Of a stretch of DNA of 64,000 bases, positions 1-11,704 are shown one piece after another; the stretch's first letter is position 1; each line of letters starts with the position of its first letter. A program made the position numbers and the translations under genes. The DNA lies in assembly GCA_029747015.1 (NCBI GenBank), contig JAKOGI010000146.1, positions 261,001-325,000 on the forward strand, written 5' to 3'. The DNA is from Carnegiea gigantea. Its lineage: Eukaryota; Streptophyta; Magnoliopsida; Caryophyllales; Cactaceae. Under the pieces are notes generated by a model. That model did no database searches. It was not told the origin of the DNA and worked only from the letters and a program-made list of their open reading frames with translations.

Positions 1-168
1 TGTACCAATTTTGTTTACAATAAAAAAAATCAATGGGATAGACTGGTCAAAATTCTTTTTTTGATAAAAGATTATTGCAGTTGAAAGGGATAGATTTGCT
101 AAATTGTATATTTTTTAGAGCTTTTAGAATGGCCAAATTAAAATTGTATAAAACTGCATATTTTAGGC

Positions 169-439
169 TATTGAGTAGGAAATTACAGCAATTACCTCAC
201 TATTATTTTCTGTTTCTTCTTTACTTGGATATTAGCTGAGTTTATTATGACTTAGTTGAGTTTGTTATGGCTTTGCTGAGCTGGACAGTAAGGTGGTTAT
301 TTTTGAAGCCTTTAAATAAATGGTTCAGGCATCTAGCAGAGGTAGATGACTTGATTTCCATAATTAAGCTTCCATCTTTATTCCCTCTCTCTTGATCTTT
401 GTATTCAGCCCTCAATGTGACTTGGTTATACAATGATCA
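169..439 (+). repeat. 5' LTR of copia element
   Basis: It begins TATTGAGTAGG (the other LTR has TGTTGAGTAGG) and ends CAATGATCA just before the PBS. The whole length aligns with 4982-5252 without gaps. Confidence 0.93.
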
Positions 440-451
440 TGGTATTAGAGT
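440..451 (+). other. primer-binding site, initiator tRNA-Met type
   Basis: TGGTATTAGAGT directly follows the LTR. The usual copia PBS, complementary to initiator tRNA-Met, is TGGTATCAGAGC, so two C positions now read T. Confidence 0.85.
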
Positions 452-594
452 TGGATTCGATTTGCATCCTGAAATACTTCTTCATTCTTGATTATTGATT
501 TGATTCATCATTCAACCCAACCAAAATCACTGTTACATTCAGCTCACATTGAGTAGCTAAAACTGATTATGTCTGCAGAAAGAAATAGAATCAA

Positions 595-1375
595 TTTCAA
601 CGATCCCCAAAATCCTCTGTTCATACATCCATCGGATGGACCTGCTTCGCTGGGATAAAGAAAGAAGCTTGTCGACTTTGGCAACTATAGATCTTGGCAC
701 AAAACAACGGAAATCGCCTTGTCCATAAAATGGAAACTCGGGCTTGCACAAGGTATTGTACCTAAACCTACTAATGACCCAGTGAAGTTGGAGTAATGGG
801 AAGCATATAATAACCTTGTGATATCTTGGATCATGAACTCAGTAGCTGAACCTATTAGCAAATCCATCCTCTATATTCAATCTGCTTCACAGATCTAGAA
901 AGATCTTAAGAGCAGGTTTAATTTGGGCAATGGATCTTGCAAATATAGGTTAAATAAGGACATTTATGCATTAAAACAAAGCAAGTGCTCTGATAGTGAG
1001 TACTATAGTAAGATGTGAGGCATTGGGAAGAAATCAATGCCATGAGTGAGTTACCAGGCCTCATAGTGGTCTCAGATGAGATTACATCATTTTTAAATGC
1101 TCTTGCTAGACAACAACAGGAGAATAAATTGTTTCAATTTTTGAATGGTCTTAATGATGATTTTAGACCATAGAGGAGTCAAATCCTTCTCATGATATCC
1201 TTGCCTTTAGTAGAAATGGCTTGTGCTATGTTACAACAAGAGAAGATGAAAAAGAGAAGCACTCTCTGAAGCACAACTTCAACTGGAGTCTTCAGCGTTA
1301 CTTAGCAGGAATGTTAATGAGAACAAGTGCTCATAATGCGGGAATAAAGGTCATTTGAGGGACAAATACTGGTTG
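595..1375 (+). pseudogene. copia gag (UBN2-type) remnant with degenerate zinc knuckle
   Basis: Shifting frames recover a copia Gag: a YRSWHK-like start near 686, a block around ISWIMNSVAEPIS (820-865), and RFNLGNGSCKYRL followed by LKQSKCSDSEYYSKM (915-1016). A zinc knuckle lies at about 1327-1372. The knuckle should read Cx2Cx4Hx4C; here the spacer after the first Cys holds a stop and the last Cys is Tyr (DKYW). Several stops (for example near 1017) rule out a working protein. The role in the family is capsid assembly and RNA packaging in the cytoplasm. Confidence 0.8.
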
Positions 1376-1573
1376 GTGATTGGTTACCCAAGTTGGCACC
1401 CTTGATCCAGGAAATTCCCACAAAAGAAGATGGTGACAAACATATTTCAAGGGCAAAGATCCAATAGGTTCAGAGAAACAAAAACCAAAGTGGTTGTACA
1501 GGCTGAAGCTACTTCAAAGGAACTGTCATCAACTGCTAGATACACTCTTACACAGCAGTAAGTTGAACAATTT

Positions 1574-3060
1574 TTGAAACTACTTCCTACAACGAGTAAG
1601 GCATCTAGCAAGGAAAGCAACTCATATGACACTGATGAAGAAATAAACTGCACTTTTGCAGGTACGGTCTATTCTTGTGCTTCATCTAAATCATCTGTTT
1701 GGATACTTGACATAGGGGCCATTGATTACATGACACCATTGGCAGATAATCCATCACATTTTGTCAGTTAATTTGGAAAATCTCATATCAAAATGCCAAC
1801 GGGAACACGGGCGGCTATTGGTAAAATTAGCAATATGACTCTGCCCTGTGGACTCATTTTGGCTGATGTTCTTGTGGTCATAGATTTCCATTTCAACTTG
1901 CTCTCTATTGCCAAACTTGCCAAGGATAATAATTATGTGGTCTTATCTCACCTTGAATTTTGTACAATTTAACTATGCAACCAGGAAGGTGAAGGGAGTA
2001 GGTAAACAAAGAGGAGCCCTATATCACTTGTTGTATCTGCCTAATGACGTGTGAAATAGTAACCAATTTGCTTTGGCTGTTACTGAACTTTTAACTTTTG
2101 CAAGTGATTATGTGTTTCACAATAATAAGGTAGTTGCCACTGTTGTTGGAGAGCAGAAGATGTTAAATGTATGGCACCACAGACTTGGTCATATACCTTT
2201 TGCTAAAATGAAACATATCTCTTGTAACACTGTTGATGCTTTTAAATCTGCCTCAGAAGTTTGTGTTACAAGTCCCTTGGCCTAATTCACTAAGTTGCCT
2301 TACAAGCTGAGTAAGCATCATAGTTACAATCCTTTTGATATGAGACATATGGATATTTGGGTCCATAAAGGGTCGTCACTCAGAGAAAATTCAGGTATTT
2401 CTTGACAATTGTGGATGACGATACAAGAACAACCTAGACTTATTTGTTACAACACAAATCCGATGCTTTGGGGGCCTCAAAAGTGTTCCATAAGGTGATC
2501 TCTATGCAATTTGGCGTTAACATCAAAGTGATATGATCAAATAATGCATTGGAGTTTGATTCTGATCCATGCAAACACTTCTTTGTTGACCAAGGCTTGT
2601 TACATCAGACATTTTGCGTAGATAGGCCACAGCAGAATGGACAACTGGAGGGAGAGCATAGGCATCTGTTCAAAATCTCTAGAGCTATGAGGTTTCAAGC
2701 CTCCTTATCCCTCAAATATTAGGGTGATTGTGTATTAGCAGCCATACATATCATCACAGGCTTCCTACCCCTGTGCTTGGTTATAAAACCCTATATGAAA
2801 TGCTACTGTGTAAACCACCCTCGTATGATCATTTTAAGGGTCATTGGGTGCCTTGTATTCGCTAGCAAACCCTCCAGAGATCACGATAAGTTTCAACCCA
2901 AAGGTGTACCATGTGTATTCTTAGGTTATCCTCAAAGTTAAAAGGGCTATAAATTGCTCAACATGATCACTAAGCAAGAATTTGTGTCCAAGCATAGAAG
3001 GTTCTGCGAAAATATCTTCCTATTTCACAAGATAATTGTGACACTTATGTGAAGCCCATC
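1574..3060 (+). pseudogene. copia protease and integrase remnant
   Basis: A protease core follows SSVWILD near 1697. The active-site triad that is normally DSG reads DIG, so the catalytic motif is damaged. The GAG-pre-integrase finger is seen as VWHHRLGH (about 2170-2195), then the integrase core, including PQQNGQLE at about 2628-2652 (active-site Glu region) and the C-terminal FLGYPQ and GYK blocks near 2930-2955. Multiple stops and frame changes are present. In an active element this part would process the polyprotein and insert the cDNA. Confidence 0.85.
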
Positions 3061-3419
3061 TAAGCTTCCAATACAGAATATTATTTACAATATCTAGGCA
3101 ACCTTGATGATACAGCAACTTCACCAAACTTATCATCTCCCAATGAGCCTCTGAGCAATCCCCCTTCACCTGGTCAATCTTCACCACCTCAATCTATTAT
3201 ACCTGAACCATCTATGCCTTAAAGGTCCATAAGAACACGTAACTCGCCTATCTAGCTATCTAATTTTATCACCTTTCAAGCTCTTCATATGCCTTACACC
3301 CAATTAGATCCCATCAGTCAGTTTGCTAACCTGGACAATATAGGCACTTCTCATAAAGTGTTTTTGTCATCACTTGATGCTATATCTGATCCAATGTTCT
3401 TTAATGAAGCTGTCATTAA

Positions 3420-4245
3420 TTAGAAATGGTGCATTGCCATGAAATCTGAACTAAGGGCCCTTGAACAAAATCACACGTGGGAAATTACTTCCCTTCCCCC
3501 GAGAAAGAAAGCCATTGGTTGCAAATGGTTATACAAGATAAAATTCAAGTCTGATGGGTCCATTGAATGATATAAAGCAAGATTGGTCATCCTTGGATAC
3601 AGGCAGCAACATGGCATCAATTACAAAGAAACTTTTGTGCCTCTGGCCAAAATGACCACAGTCAGAACTCTCCTTGCTACTATAGCCATTAATAATTGGT
3701 CAGCCTCACAAATGTATGTTTCAAATGCATTTCTACATGGAGATTTGGATGAAGTGGTTTACATGAAATTACCTCCAAGACTTACACACTCTGGTATAGA
3801 GATTAAATCCAACCAAGTGGTTATAAGTCCCTCAACCAGGGGGAAAGTGTGCAAATTAGTGAAATCCTTATATCGGTTGAAACAAGCACATGTGCAATGG
3901 TTTGCTAAGTTTTCTAATGCTTTACTGCAGTTTAGATTTCATCAGTCTAAGGTAGATTACTCTTTGTTAACAAAGTAGCATGGCACCGCTTTTCTTATAG
4001 TTTTAATCTTTGTTGATGACATGATAGTTACTGGCAGCATTCCAGATGCTGTTGCTAAAGTCAAGAGATATTTGCATACTCACTCTCATATGAAAGATTT
4101 GGGTGATCTCAAGTACTTTCTGGGGTTGGAAGCACTCAAAAATTCACAGGGAATTTTTATTTACCAAAGAAAATACATTAAGGACCTACTAGAAGAGACC
4201 GGTGTGTCCAACTGCAAACCTTTAAAACTCCCTATGGCCTAACAT
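3420..4245 (+). pseudogene. copia reverse transcriptase remnant
   Basis: The longest open piece (3583-3978) starts in the RT fingers and carries the NYKETFVPLAKMTTVRTLL block and a SLYRLKQA block. The catalytic FVDDM box (YVDD in most copia RTs) is at about 4009-4023, after a stop at 3976. The next piece (4021-4242) covers MKDLGDLKYFLG and the YIKDLLEETG region. Both Asp residues of the VDD box are kept, but stops at 3568, 3976 and 4240 break the frame. Confidence 0.9.
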
Positions 4246-4369
4246 ATTAAACTTATGGCTAACACATGCTCTTTTTTGGAGAATCTCAACCAATACAGAA
4301 TGCTGGTGGGAAAATTGATTTACTTGACAATGACAAGGCTAGATATCACGTACAATGTTCAATAACTCA

Positions 4370-4920
4370 GTCAATTTATGTCCTCACCAACCACAGCCCA
4401 TTTGAAAGCAGCTGATCATGTCTTGCGATATCTTAAATCTGCTCCTGGTACTAGAATTATGCTGAATGCCAACTCTACCATTCGTCTCTCAACTTATTGT
4501 GATTCAGATTATGCTAGTTGTCCTATGGGGAGAAAATCCACTACTGGATATGCTATTTTGCCTGGGTATTCTCTTATTTCCTAGAGTGCTAAAAAGCAGG
4601 ATATTGTCTCTCGGCCCTCTGCCGAGGTTGAATATAGAGCCATGGCTATGACTTGTTGTGAGATCACTTGGCTGCTCTGCCTTCTAACTGATCTTAGTTT
4701 CAAGCAAACTGATTTACTGCGTGTGGACCTCTACTGTGACAATCAAGCAGCTCTGCACATTGCACAAAGCCCAGTCCTCTATGAGAGGACTAAACATATC
4801 GAGGTGGACTGTCATTATATTCATGACAAACTCAAGGTTGGCTAGATAAAGCCAACCCATATTCCCACCACATAGCAAGTTACAGATGTTTTTACCAAGG
4901 TTGTGGTAGTCCATCAATTT
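4370..4920 (+). pseudogene. copia RNase H remnant
   Basis: The standard copia RNase H order is seen: HLKAADHVLRYLK (4396-4435), a DSDYASCP block with the first catalytic Asp (about 4502-4525), GRKSTTGY, SAEVEYRAMA with the Glu (4621-4650), and DNQAALHIAQSPV (4738-4776), then HIEVDCHYI. A TAG interrupts the chain at 4582. The gene ends before the purine tract at 4971. Confidence 0.9.
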
Positions 4921-4970
4921 CAGAAGCTTCTTTGCAAGTTGACCCTGATTAATCCTTTTGGACCCTCAAC

Positions 4971-4981
4971 TTGAGGGGGAG
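4971..4981 (+). other. polypurine tract of copia element
   Basis: TTGAGGGGGAG immediately precedes the 3' LTR, the position from which plus-strand synthesis is primed. Confidence 0.85.
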
Positions 4982-5252
4982 TGTTGAGTAGGAAATTACA
5001 GCAATTACATCACTATTATTTTTTGTTTCTTCTTTACTTGGATATTAGCTGGGTTTGTTATGACTTAGCTAAGTTTGTTATGGCTTTGCTGAGCTAGCCA
5101 GTAAGGTGGTTATTTTTAAAGCCTTTAAATAAATGGTTCTGGCATCTAGCAGCGGTAGATGACTTGATTTCCAGAATTAAGCTTCTCTCTCTATTTCCTC
5201 GCTCTTGTTCTTCATGTTCATCCGTCAATGTGACATGGTTATACAATTATCA
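4982..5252 (+). repeat. 3' LTR of copia element
   Basis: It starts TGTTGAGTAGG and ends ACAATTATCA. It is the partner of 169-439, with the same length and roughly 90 % identity. Confidence 0.93.
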
Positions 5253-6353
5253 TGGGCCTATTTTGCCTGGCACTACTGTAACGAAAAGATGATTAATTTT
5301 GTTTTTAATTTAACATGAACAACAGCTAGTCTGACATGACAAGATGATGATTAATATTGAGTAGAGCCATTAAAAAGCCGTCCGACCTGAATATCTGGAT
5401 TTGTCCAACCCGAAAAAAATCGGCTACGGTCATGAATTTTTCGTCCGAATTTTGAATCTGAACAGAACATTTTTTGCATTCCTATTATCAGAACCCGATT
5501 TTAACCCAAATTTAGCCATGCCTGAATTATCTTACCCGAAAAATTGGGTATTGGACATCAATTTTTCGTCCGAATTTTGACATTGTCTGATTTGTCTCTC
5601 TGGAATTCAACCCAAACCCGAATATTTGCCAAATCTAATATTGAGTTAGACTTGAAATTCCCATTCAACGTTCTCCATTCCATTAATATAAGTTTTTGTT
5701 CTTTGAACTCTTTTATGGAGCAATTTGACTACTTATGAACTTATACATGAGCATAACATGTCATGGGCCAAATCAAAATTTAAATATAAGCATGATGCAA
5801 CATATGTTTAAGCCTAACGACCTATTAAATGCAAATGTATGCGTACAATCTAATACATATTGAATTCTTTCTTTATTAGATTGTTTCGATATATTCTCTT
5901 ATGCTACTCAGAAAATACGTAATGATCATTAAGGTTTTGCGATGTTGTTTGAACCTTTGATATTGATTCTATGCCACCTTCTTTATGCACATTGTTTTGT
6001 CAAACCTTAGTCTAGCTTCCAAAAACAAAAGACGACTAAAATTAATATCAAAATCTCGCAAATAAAATTTTAGTTTAGTTCATTTTGTTTTAGTTTCACT
6101 GTTGAGACTGACTACTCAAACATATGAGATTTGGTGCTTGATTTTCCATTTTTTTCACCGTCAAATTGCTGTTTTTACCTGCTTTTTTTCTTTTTTTGTC
6201 GTCTTTTGGGGGGGGGGAGGGAAGGAGTTGAACATTCTATCGTCACTCATGAATATCGGCAAAGTGTAATAGGTTTTTGGTGCTTCTATTTACTGTTCCT
6301 TTATTTTTGTCATATATATGATTTGATCTTAGGGGTAGAAATTGTGACCTCAG
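5253..6353. other. AT-rich intergenic stretch, no gene seen
   Basis: No coding region is supported. At about 5370-5640 there are repeated CCCGAA/ACCCGA words of the kind found at the ends of plant hAT-like nonautonomous elements, but I could not find paired termini. A G10 run lies at 6209-6218. Confidence 0.6.
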
Positions 6354-6483
6354 TGTAAGGACCATGATTGGGAACTCGAATGTCATCCTTCACAAATGGT
6401 TGGGCTTGTTAGGTATATTTATGCGACTTTATTTTTTATTTACTTTATTTTTCACAACTGAATATTTTGAATTTAGGTAGACC

Positions 6484-7549
6484 TAATAATTTCACCAGAA
6501 CCCGATGGGCACCCAAGTCACCTAACTTGGAAAATCGAGTAAAACTCGATTAAACGGGTACTAAATGGGTGAGGGATATAATCAAGTGATGTATCTGGTT
6601 GGATTCAGGTGATGGTCTACTGATCTGTCAACAATTTATGCAAGCTATCTAAAAAATCCACCACATCAAAATATGAGGAGCAAAAATTTCCCTTATTCTA
6701 GAATAAAGAGTCTGGATGAAATTGTCTTTAGGTGTTGAAGGGAAGTTTCTTCTCCCTTGGTTTCGTTCTCTCCAAATGCTCTAAAAAATCACATGAAGAA
6801 AAGCCTGGCCCTTTTTCTTTTAGCTTTCCTACAAAGTAGTCCTCCCAAGCCAAAATGTGGTTTGTAACAAGTTAAAAGAGACCTAACACATGCCTAAGCA
6901 ACTAAAAGCAAGCTCTCTGAGTGTCCTAGCAAACCATTAGTGAAGCAACAAGTGATCCACCGATGCCAGCTCCCCTTTGCACAGATAACATCTATCCACT
7001 AACATCTTTCCTCTCTTTTGCGAATTGTCACTAATCAAATATTCCCATGTGATGCCTCCCAAATAAAAAAAGAGATCTTCAAAGGGGCCAAAGATCTCTA
7101 AATGAGCTTGTCAGGGAATCTTCCTTCAAAAAGATCATCTATTCACCAAGATTTTTTGATGTGTGTGTGTGTTTAATTAAATAATCGTTTCTGTTGAACA
7201 TGCAGTCTTTGGACAATTTACTCTTTTTTCCCACAAGAGACACATTATTTTGGTATCCTATTTTATTTGTGATAATTATTATGTTCAATGTTCCGGCATA
7301 TGGTTTTGATTGGTCATTATTTCATATATTTGTGAATTATGAGTTGTGTTTGATGTTTTAATACTTATTTAAGAGATAAATAAATAAATGGCACAAAAAA
7401 CGTATTTCACCCATTTCACTTACGAGTGGCAGGTAGATCGGATGCGGGTGAGCAGGTGATAGGTCGAGTGGGTGGAGTGGTTGGATACGGGTGATGGATT
7501 CGGGTGGAGGTTCACCCACTCCAAATTCGACCCATTACTGGGCTTAAAC
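6484..7549. mobile_element. about 1.07-kb insertion in the LTR, hAT-like ends, LINE fragment inside
   Basis: The related LTR at 50821-52463 lacks this segment (uninterrupted at about 50936-50952). Imperfect direct repeats (TTAGGTAGACC at 6473-6483, TTAAGGCAGCC at 7550-7560) flank it. The ends carry ACCCGATGGGCACCC-type and CGGGTGATGGATTCGGGT-type words seen in plant hAT nonautonomous elements. I could not pair clean terminal inverted repeats, so the class is tentative. Confidence 0.55.
6690..7150 (-). pseudogene. LINE reverse-transcriptase C-terminal fragment (zf-RVT)
   Basis: The minus strand reads FFYLGGITWEYL, then DNSQKRGKMLVDRCYLC and GELASVDHLLLH (about 7075-6930). This is the cysteine/histidine cluster of the zf-RVT domain found after the RT of plant L1-type LINEs. 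A degenerate WRERNQGR block follows near 6760, typical of the distal end of the ORF. Stops are frequent. No poly(A) tail or target duplication was identified, so this is a fragment, perhaps carried by the surrounding insertion. Confidence 0.78.
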
Positions 7550-8829
7550 TTAAGGCAGCCTAGATATAGATCTAGAACCCATCTGGACTCCTAGCCCAAG
7601 TAGTAACTATTGAATTGATCAAAAGCCAAGACAACACCTGGCCCATGGGTCATGGCTAAGTACCTGGGCCAAAGCATGCCCTGCTTCCTAGTCCAAACAA
7701 TCAAAAACTACTTAGCTTATGGAGCCTGTCCAAGCTTTAGAGTCTATATCCACTTCCTTAATCCAAAGTACTGAATACAAAAGTGCATAGAAAATAAATA
7801 AAATCAAATTTATTAAAAAGAATATAATTACCAATGTGTTTTTACAAAACCAAATTTTCCCTTTAAAACAAACCATAAATCGAAGGGGACAACGAAAGTG
7901 ACAACATGTTCTTTTTAAAAAGGCTTTTCAAACTAAGGATCTAGATTTGAGGGCAAAGGTATAGCATCATGATATCGCCAACCATTATCAATAACCTTAC
8001 TAATCAAAATATGAAACTAAAGTTAATTACACTTTAATTTCAAGCATGCAGCATATTAAGATCAATCAAATTAGACAATAAAAACTAAAGGTGCAATGCT
8101 AGTCTACAAGAAAACTAAAAGGAACAATCCCAATAATTACAGCAAATAGGGACTAAGCTAATTAATAATTATGTCTTTACTTAAAAACCCAAAATAAATA
8201 AAAGAATAAAATTGGAAAAGAAAATGAGGAGAAGAGGTAATTTAGGTCATGCCCCACTTGATCTACTTAGGAACTCACCAGAGTGACACCCCTCTTCTAA
8301 TCAATCGATTTCTTAATCTTAATGCTTTTTCCCTCGATTTTTGCTCAAGTTTTAGTGTATGTCTCTCAAATTTTACTTCATTCAACCCTTAGGGAAAAGC
8401 TCCTTTTTTAATGCTCAATGATTAAAATAGATTGATTAAAAAATAAGAAAAGAGGTTGAATTATCTCTTGTCAAACTTCATCTAATGAGCTACCTATCAA
8501 ATAAACTTTTATTAGGTGTGACTCATTTTGGATGCAAGGAGGAGAGATAGGATCCCGGCCAGGTTCCTAGTAGGGAACCAGACTCGTTCGTGGCTAGCTC
8601 AGGACAAAACCTAGCCAAATTCTCAACTACTTCTGCAACTATGGGCCAAACTAGATAATTGCACATTTAAAGTTTAATATCCTCTTCTTTTAGGCTCAAA
8701 TTAAGGGCTAATCATACTAGGTCCCTAAATATATAGATTGGAGCATAGGTTTCTTCATTAGGTATTTTACAAAATTCGAAATGCCATTTTTTGGTGTCTG
8801 CAGTTAGCCTACACTTTAAGTGAGCCAGC

Positions 8830-9280
8830 GTAAGGGGAAGGTCAAAGTAGTCAGTGTTTGTGCTTACCTATTTGTTGTTCAATTTCTAAATTTGGCCTTT
8901 TCCTTATCTCAGTGGATCTCACACTGGTCTAGCAATACTGGCTCTTAGATCTTTTACCTATCTAATATACTTTTCGCTGGTCTAACTGATGTGAATTTTC
9001 ACCCTCTAGCGATTTAGCACATCTAGAATTTTGCCTTTCATAGTCTAGTGGATCCTTTTTTAGTATAGTAGATCTAGACCTCATCTTTCACCGATCTAGT
9101 AATTTTATATTTGACCTTTAGCCGGTCAATTGAATTTTGACATCTTGTCAGTCTAACGATTCTGAATTTTCGGCCTTAGGTCGATCTAGTGGATCTAATG
9201 ACTCTGAATTTTTAACCTTTCACTTGCCTAGCAGTTTCGTTTTTGACCTTTCATTGGTCTAGCGGTTGGTTGTCTGAGAG
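8830..9280. repeat. degenerate tandem repeat, unit about 33-35 bp
   Basis: Repeating blocks approximate TTTGACCTTTCACCGGTCTAG followed by a GATCTGAAT-like stretch, with much drift. The array lies directly inside the Ogre-like LTR, where Tat/Ogre elements often carry hypervariable tandem subrepeats. Confidence 0.65.
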
Positions 9281-9292
9281 TCTGAAGACCTA

Positions 9293-9433
9293 TGATAGAT
9301 CCTTGTGCATATGGCAGTGTATGAGCCTAAAAATCTATAGCCATATCTGTGTGAACTTAGTGGTGCGTAAGCCTGGGACCTGTAGCTAGCTCTCTGTGAA
9401 CGTTCTGGTATGAAAGCCTAAAGATCTGTAGCC
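9293..9433. repeat. three tandem copies of a 46-bp unit
   Basis: Each unit contains a TGTGAAC...GCCTA....ATCTGTAGCC pattern; the three copies end in ATAGCC, GTAGCT and GTAGCC. This is a second, distinct subrepeat in the inferred 3' UTR of the Ogre-like element. Confidence 0.65.
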
Positions 9434-9941
9434 AGATCCTTAACTTATCGTTTGTGAGATATTAAAATGTTAAATATTTAATTTTAACTTTTTACCATTT
9501 GAGTGTTAATGTCATATCATTTTGATAGGAGCTTACTAAATGTTGAAATGTCTAGGATGTTGAGATGTCCTAAGATAAAAAGGATGAGGTGTCGTTTATG
9601 GCTAGTTACCTAGTAACCTATAGTTGGGTTGATGACTTTTTTATAAAGATGTAGGCGACTTATCCAAGGGCGACGATGCTTATGTGAAGCCCATTATAAG
9701 GATGTAGCCCTAAAGTTGATTGAGCCTAATTAAGGCGAAGGTAAAAGTATAGATGTCTTCTATGGCAGTCGTTGATGCAATCTTAAGAACATTTGATGCA
9801 GATTCATTACTAACAAAGATTGTGTGCCTTTCTTAAAGAGTTGTTGTAATGCTGAATACACTCTTTCTTAATCCAAGGTTCCTAAGTGATCAACGTGGGG
9901 GTGGGCTAGTAAATAGTATAAAGACCATGTATAGAGGCAGG
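9434..9941. other. probable internal/3' UTR sequence of Ogre-like element
   Basis: No coding region is seen. The stretch includes short repeated words (AAGGATGTAG, AGATGTAGGCG) consistent with further decayed tandem repeats. It ends at a hAT insertion. Confidence 0.4.
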
Positions 9942-11093
9942 TAGACTGGCAAAAATTGATCTGACATGAACCCACCCAAAAATTTTGGTTTTTGAACATG
10001 ATCTTCTACACTTAAACCCGAAAAATCTGCAAATTAGCAGGACAAACCCGACCCGTACCCCAATCCGCCCACTTGACCTGAATATTATATCCTTAGTTGA
10101 TTTTTCTCTAATTTATCTCTCTTAACAATAATAGTTAGCCCTTTTTATCGAATAGTTTAAAAAGATATTATATAACTATTGTATCTTTGTACAAATTAAA
10201 CAATAATAACCTTATTTTTTCTTCTCCATTATTTGAAAATAATACTATACAGAACTTTAAATGAAAAAACTTTTAAAATGGATATAAAATTGCGTGAAGT
10301 AACTATCTAATCTTTTCAAAAAAAATTAATTTAAAAGAAAACAAGGATAAAAGATGCGCAACTCACACCATAACATACTTAGTAAAAAAATATGTCTAAT
10401 TATTTTTTGAATTAATTAATTTGTAATAATTTAAATTTTTGATGCTACAACTACAAGATAATATCTTGTACTTCTTTTATTCAATTTTATTTGGTTTTTG
10501 GTCTAACTAGTCTTGAACTATGATGCTAGTGGTAGGAAAATAACTAGCCGTATTGGTATTAGGGTTGGCCTATTAATAAAATTTTATGTGATTTGACATT
10601 GGTGGGTTAGTCAATAAAAATATTAAATTACTAAATAGGTTATTAGTGGTCAAACTGCTATAATCCATTAACATGCTCTAGACGGGCTGCCCTGTAAATA
10701 GCCAACCCTCTATTGATATTCTTTCAATGTACGGGGCAATTTACTCAAAATCAAGTGGGGCTTGATTCTTTGGCCGCCCACACAAGATGTTCATATATTA
10801 TAATAAAAAATTTGAATATTTTTAATGTTCTTTTGAGAAATTATAATTATTATGCCTTTTCATTAAGTACTAATACTTTTGAGTAATAAATATGCAGAAT
10901 TTGTGATTTTAAAAAAAGAAAAATAACTCACAGAAAAGGCGCTCTAAACCCATTGGGTTGATCAGGAACCCGTAAAATTGAAATACACCCGCCTGTACTT
11001 TACCTCAAACTCAAAATACACCCGACCCATGTTTTACCCGAACCTGAATACACCCGTTCTATATTTAACCAGCCACCTGAATTGACGAGTCTA
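9942..11093. mobile_element. nonautonomous hAT-like element, 1152 bp
   Basis: The left end is TAGACTGGCAAAAATT; the right end read inward is TAGACTCGTCAATT, resembling the TAGGGNTGGCAA-type hAT terminus. An 8-bp duplication flanks it: GAGGCAGG (9934-9941) and GATGCAGG (11094-11101), 7 of 8 identical. Both ends are rich in ACCCG/CGGGT words. The interior is AT-rich with no ORF, so mobility would have depended on a transposase elsewhere. Confidence 0.8.
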
Positions 11094-11704
11094 GATGCAG
11101 GTGCACTTGCTAGCCTAGCTAGGTTAAACTATGCATGTATGTCGACTATATATACTTAATTATGATGACTGATCATGACGTATGGATTAGGTACAGTGTT
11201 GTTCTGCAATATACTACAGGATAAGGGGTAAAAGTTGCATGATTACTAGGTTAGACCATGTCATGAGGTATAAGGTTCCTAGGATACGAAATCAAATAGC
11301 CTTTACTTTTGCATTAAAGTGTTCATGTTTTGAAGAAGCACTCAATTTCTATTTGTTGTAATAGAAGCCGCAGATGCTTTTGCTAGTGCTGCCTAGAATA
11401 GCTTCTAATTTCGCATAAAGAATATGGTTATCTCCTTGTTGAAATGTTTATCATAATGAAAGTCGTAATTTCCTAGGAAAATGTAGGAAAGCCCCTGTTA
11501 CATAAGAGGTGAATGTCCACTTTGAAAGGGTGAGAATATGGAGCAAGTATTCACTCTTGAATTATAGTCATGGTTGAGGTAAAGACTCCTGAATTTTTGA
11601 CATAAGATTGGAGGATATGATGATTAAAAGAAGTGGTGAATGGTTTGTCCAACTCTATTTGATGGAAGTGGGCAATACAATGCTCTATTGTCCTCAAAAC
11701 CAAA
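11094..11704. other. unassigned sequence between hAT element and gypsy X
   Basis: I see no ORF or repeat here. By position it should be internal sequence of the Ogre-like element, interrupted at 11704 by gypsy element X. Confidence 0.35.

Larger units (their letters stand above)
169..5252 (+). mobile_element. Ty1/copia LTR retrotransposon, full structure, coding capacity lost
   Basis: Two LTRs of identical length (271 bp) enclose gag, protease, integrase, RT and RNase H remnants in the copia order, with integrase before RT. A PBS follows the left LTR and a purine tract precedes the right LTR. The flanks carry an imperfect 5-bp duplication: TAGGC at 164-168 and TGGGC at 5253-5257. By eye the LTRs differ at about 26 of 271 positions (near 10 %), which suggests an insertion several million years old under usual plant rates. 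Stops and frameshifts interrupt every domain, so the copy cannot be autonomous. Confidence 0.95.
6354..8802 (-). repeat. LTR of an Ogre-like Ty3/gypsy element (probable 3' LTR), split by an insertion
   Basis: It aligns in direct orientation with 50821-52463 once both insertions are removed (about 1.36-1.38 kb of shared sequence). On the minus strand it starts TGCAGACACC and ends GGTCCTTACA, giving TG...CA termini. Immediately inward (8830-9433) lie tandem repeats typical of the 3' UTR of this clade, so I read it as the 3' LTR of the element whose 5' LTR is at 50821. A solo LTR is the alternative. Flanking CTCAG (6349) and CTTAC (52464) match at only 3 of 5 positions. Confidence 0.72.
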
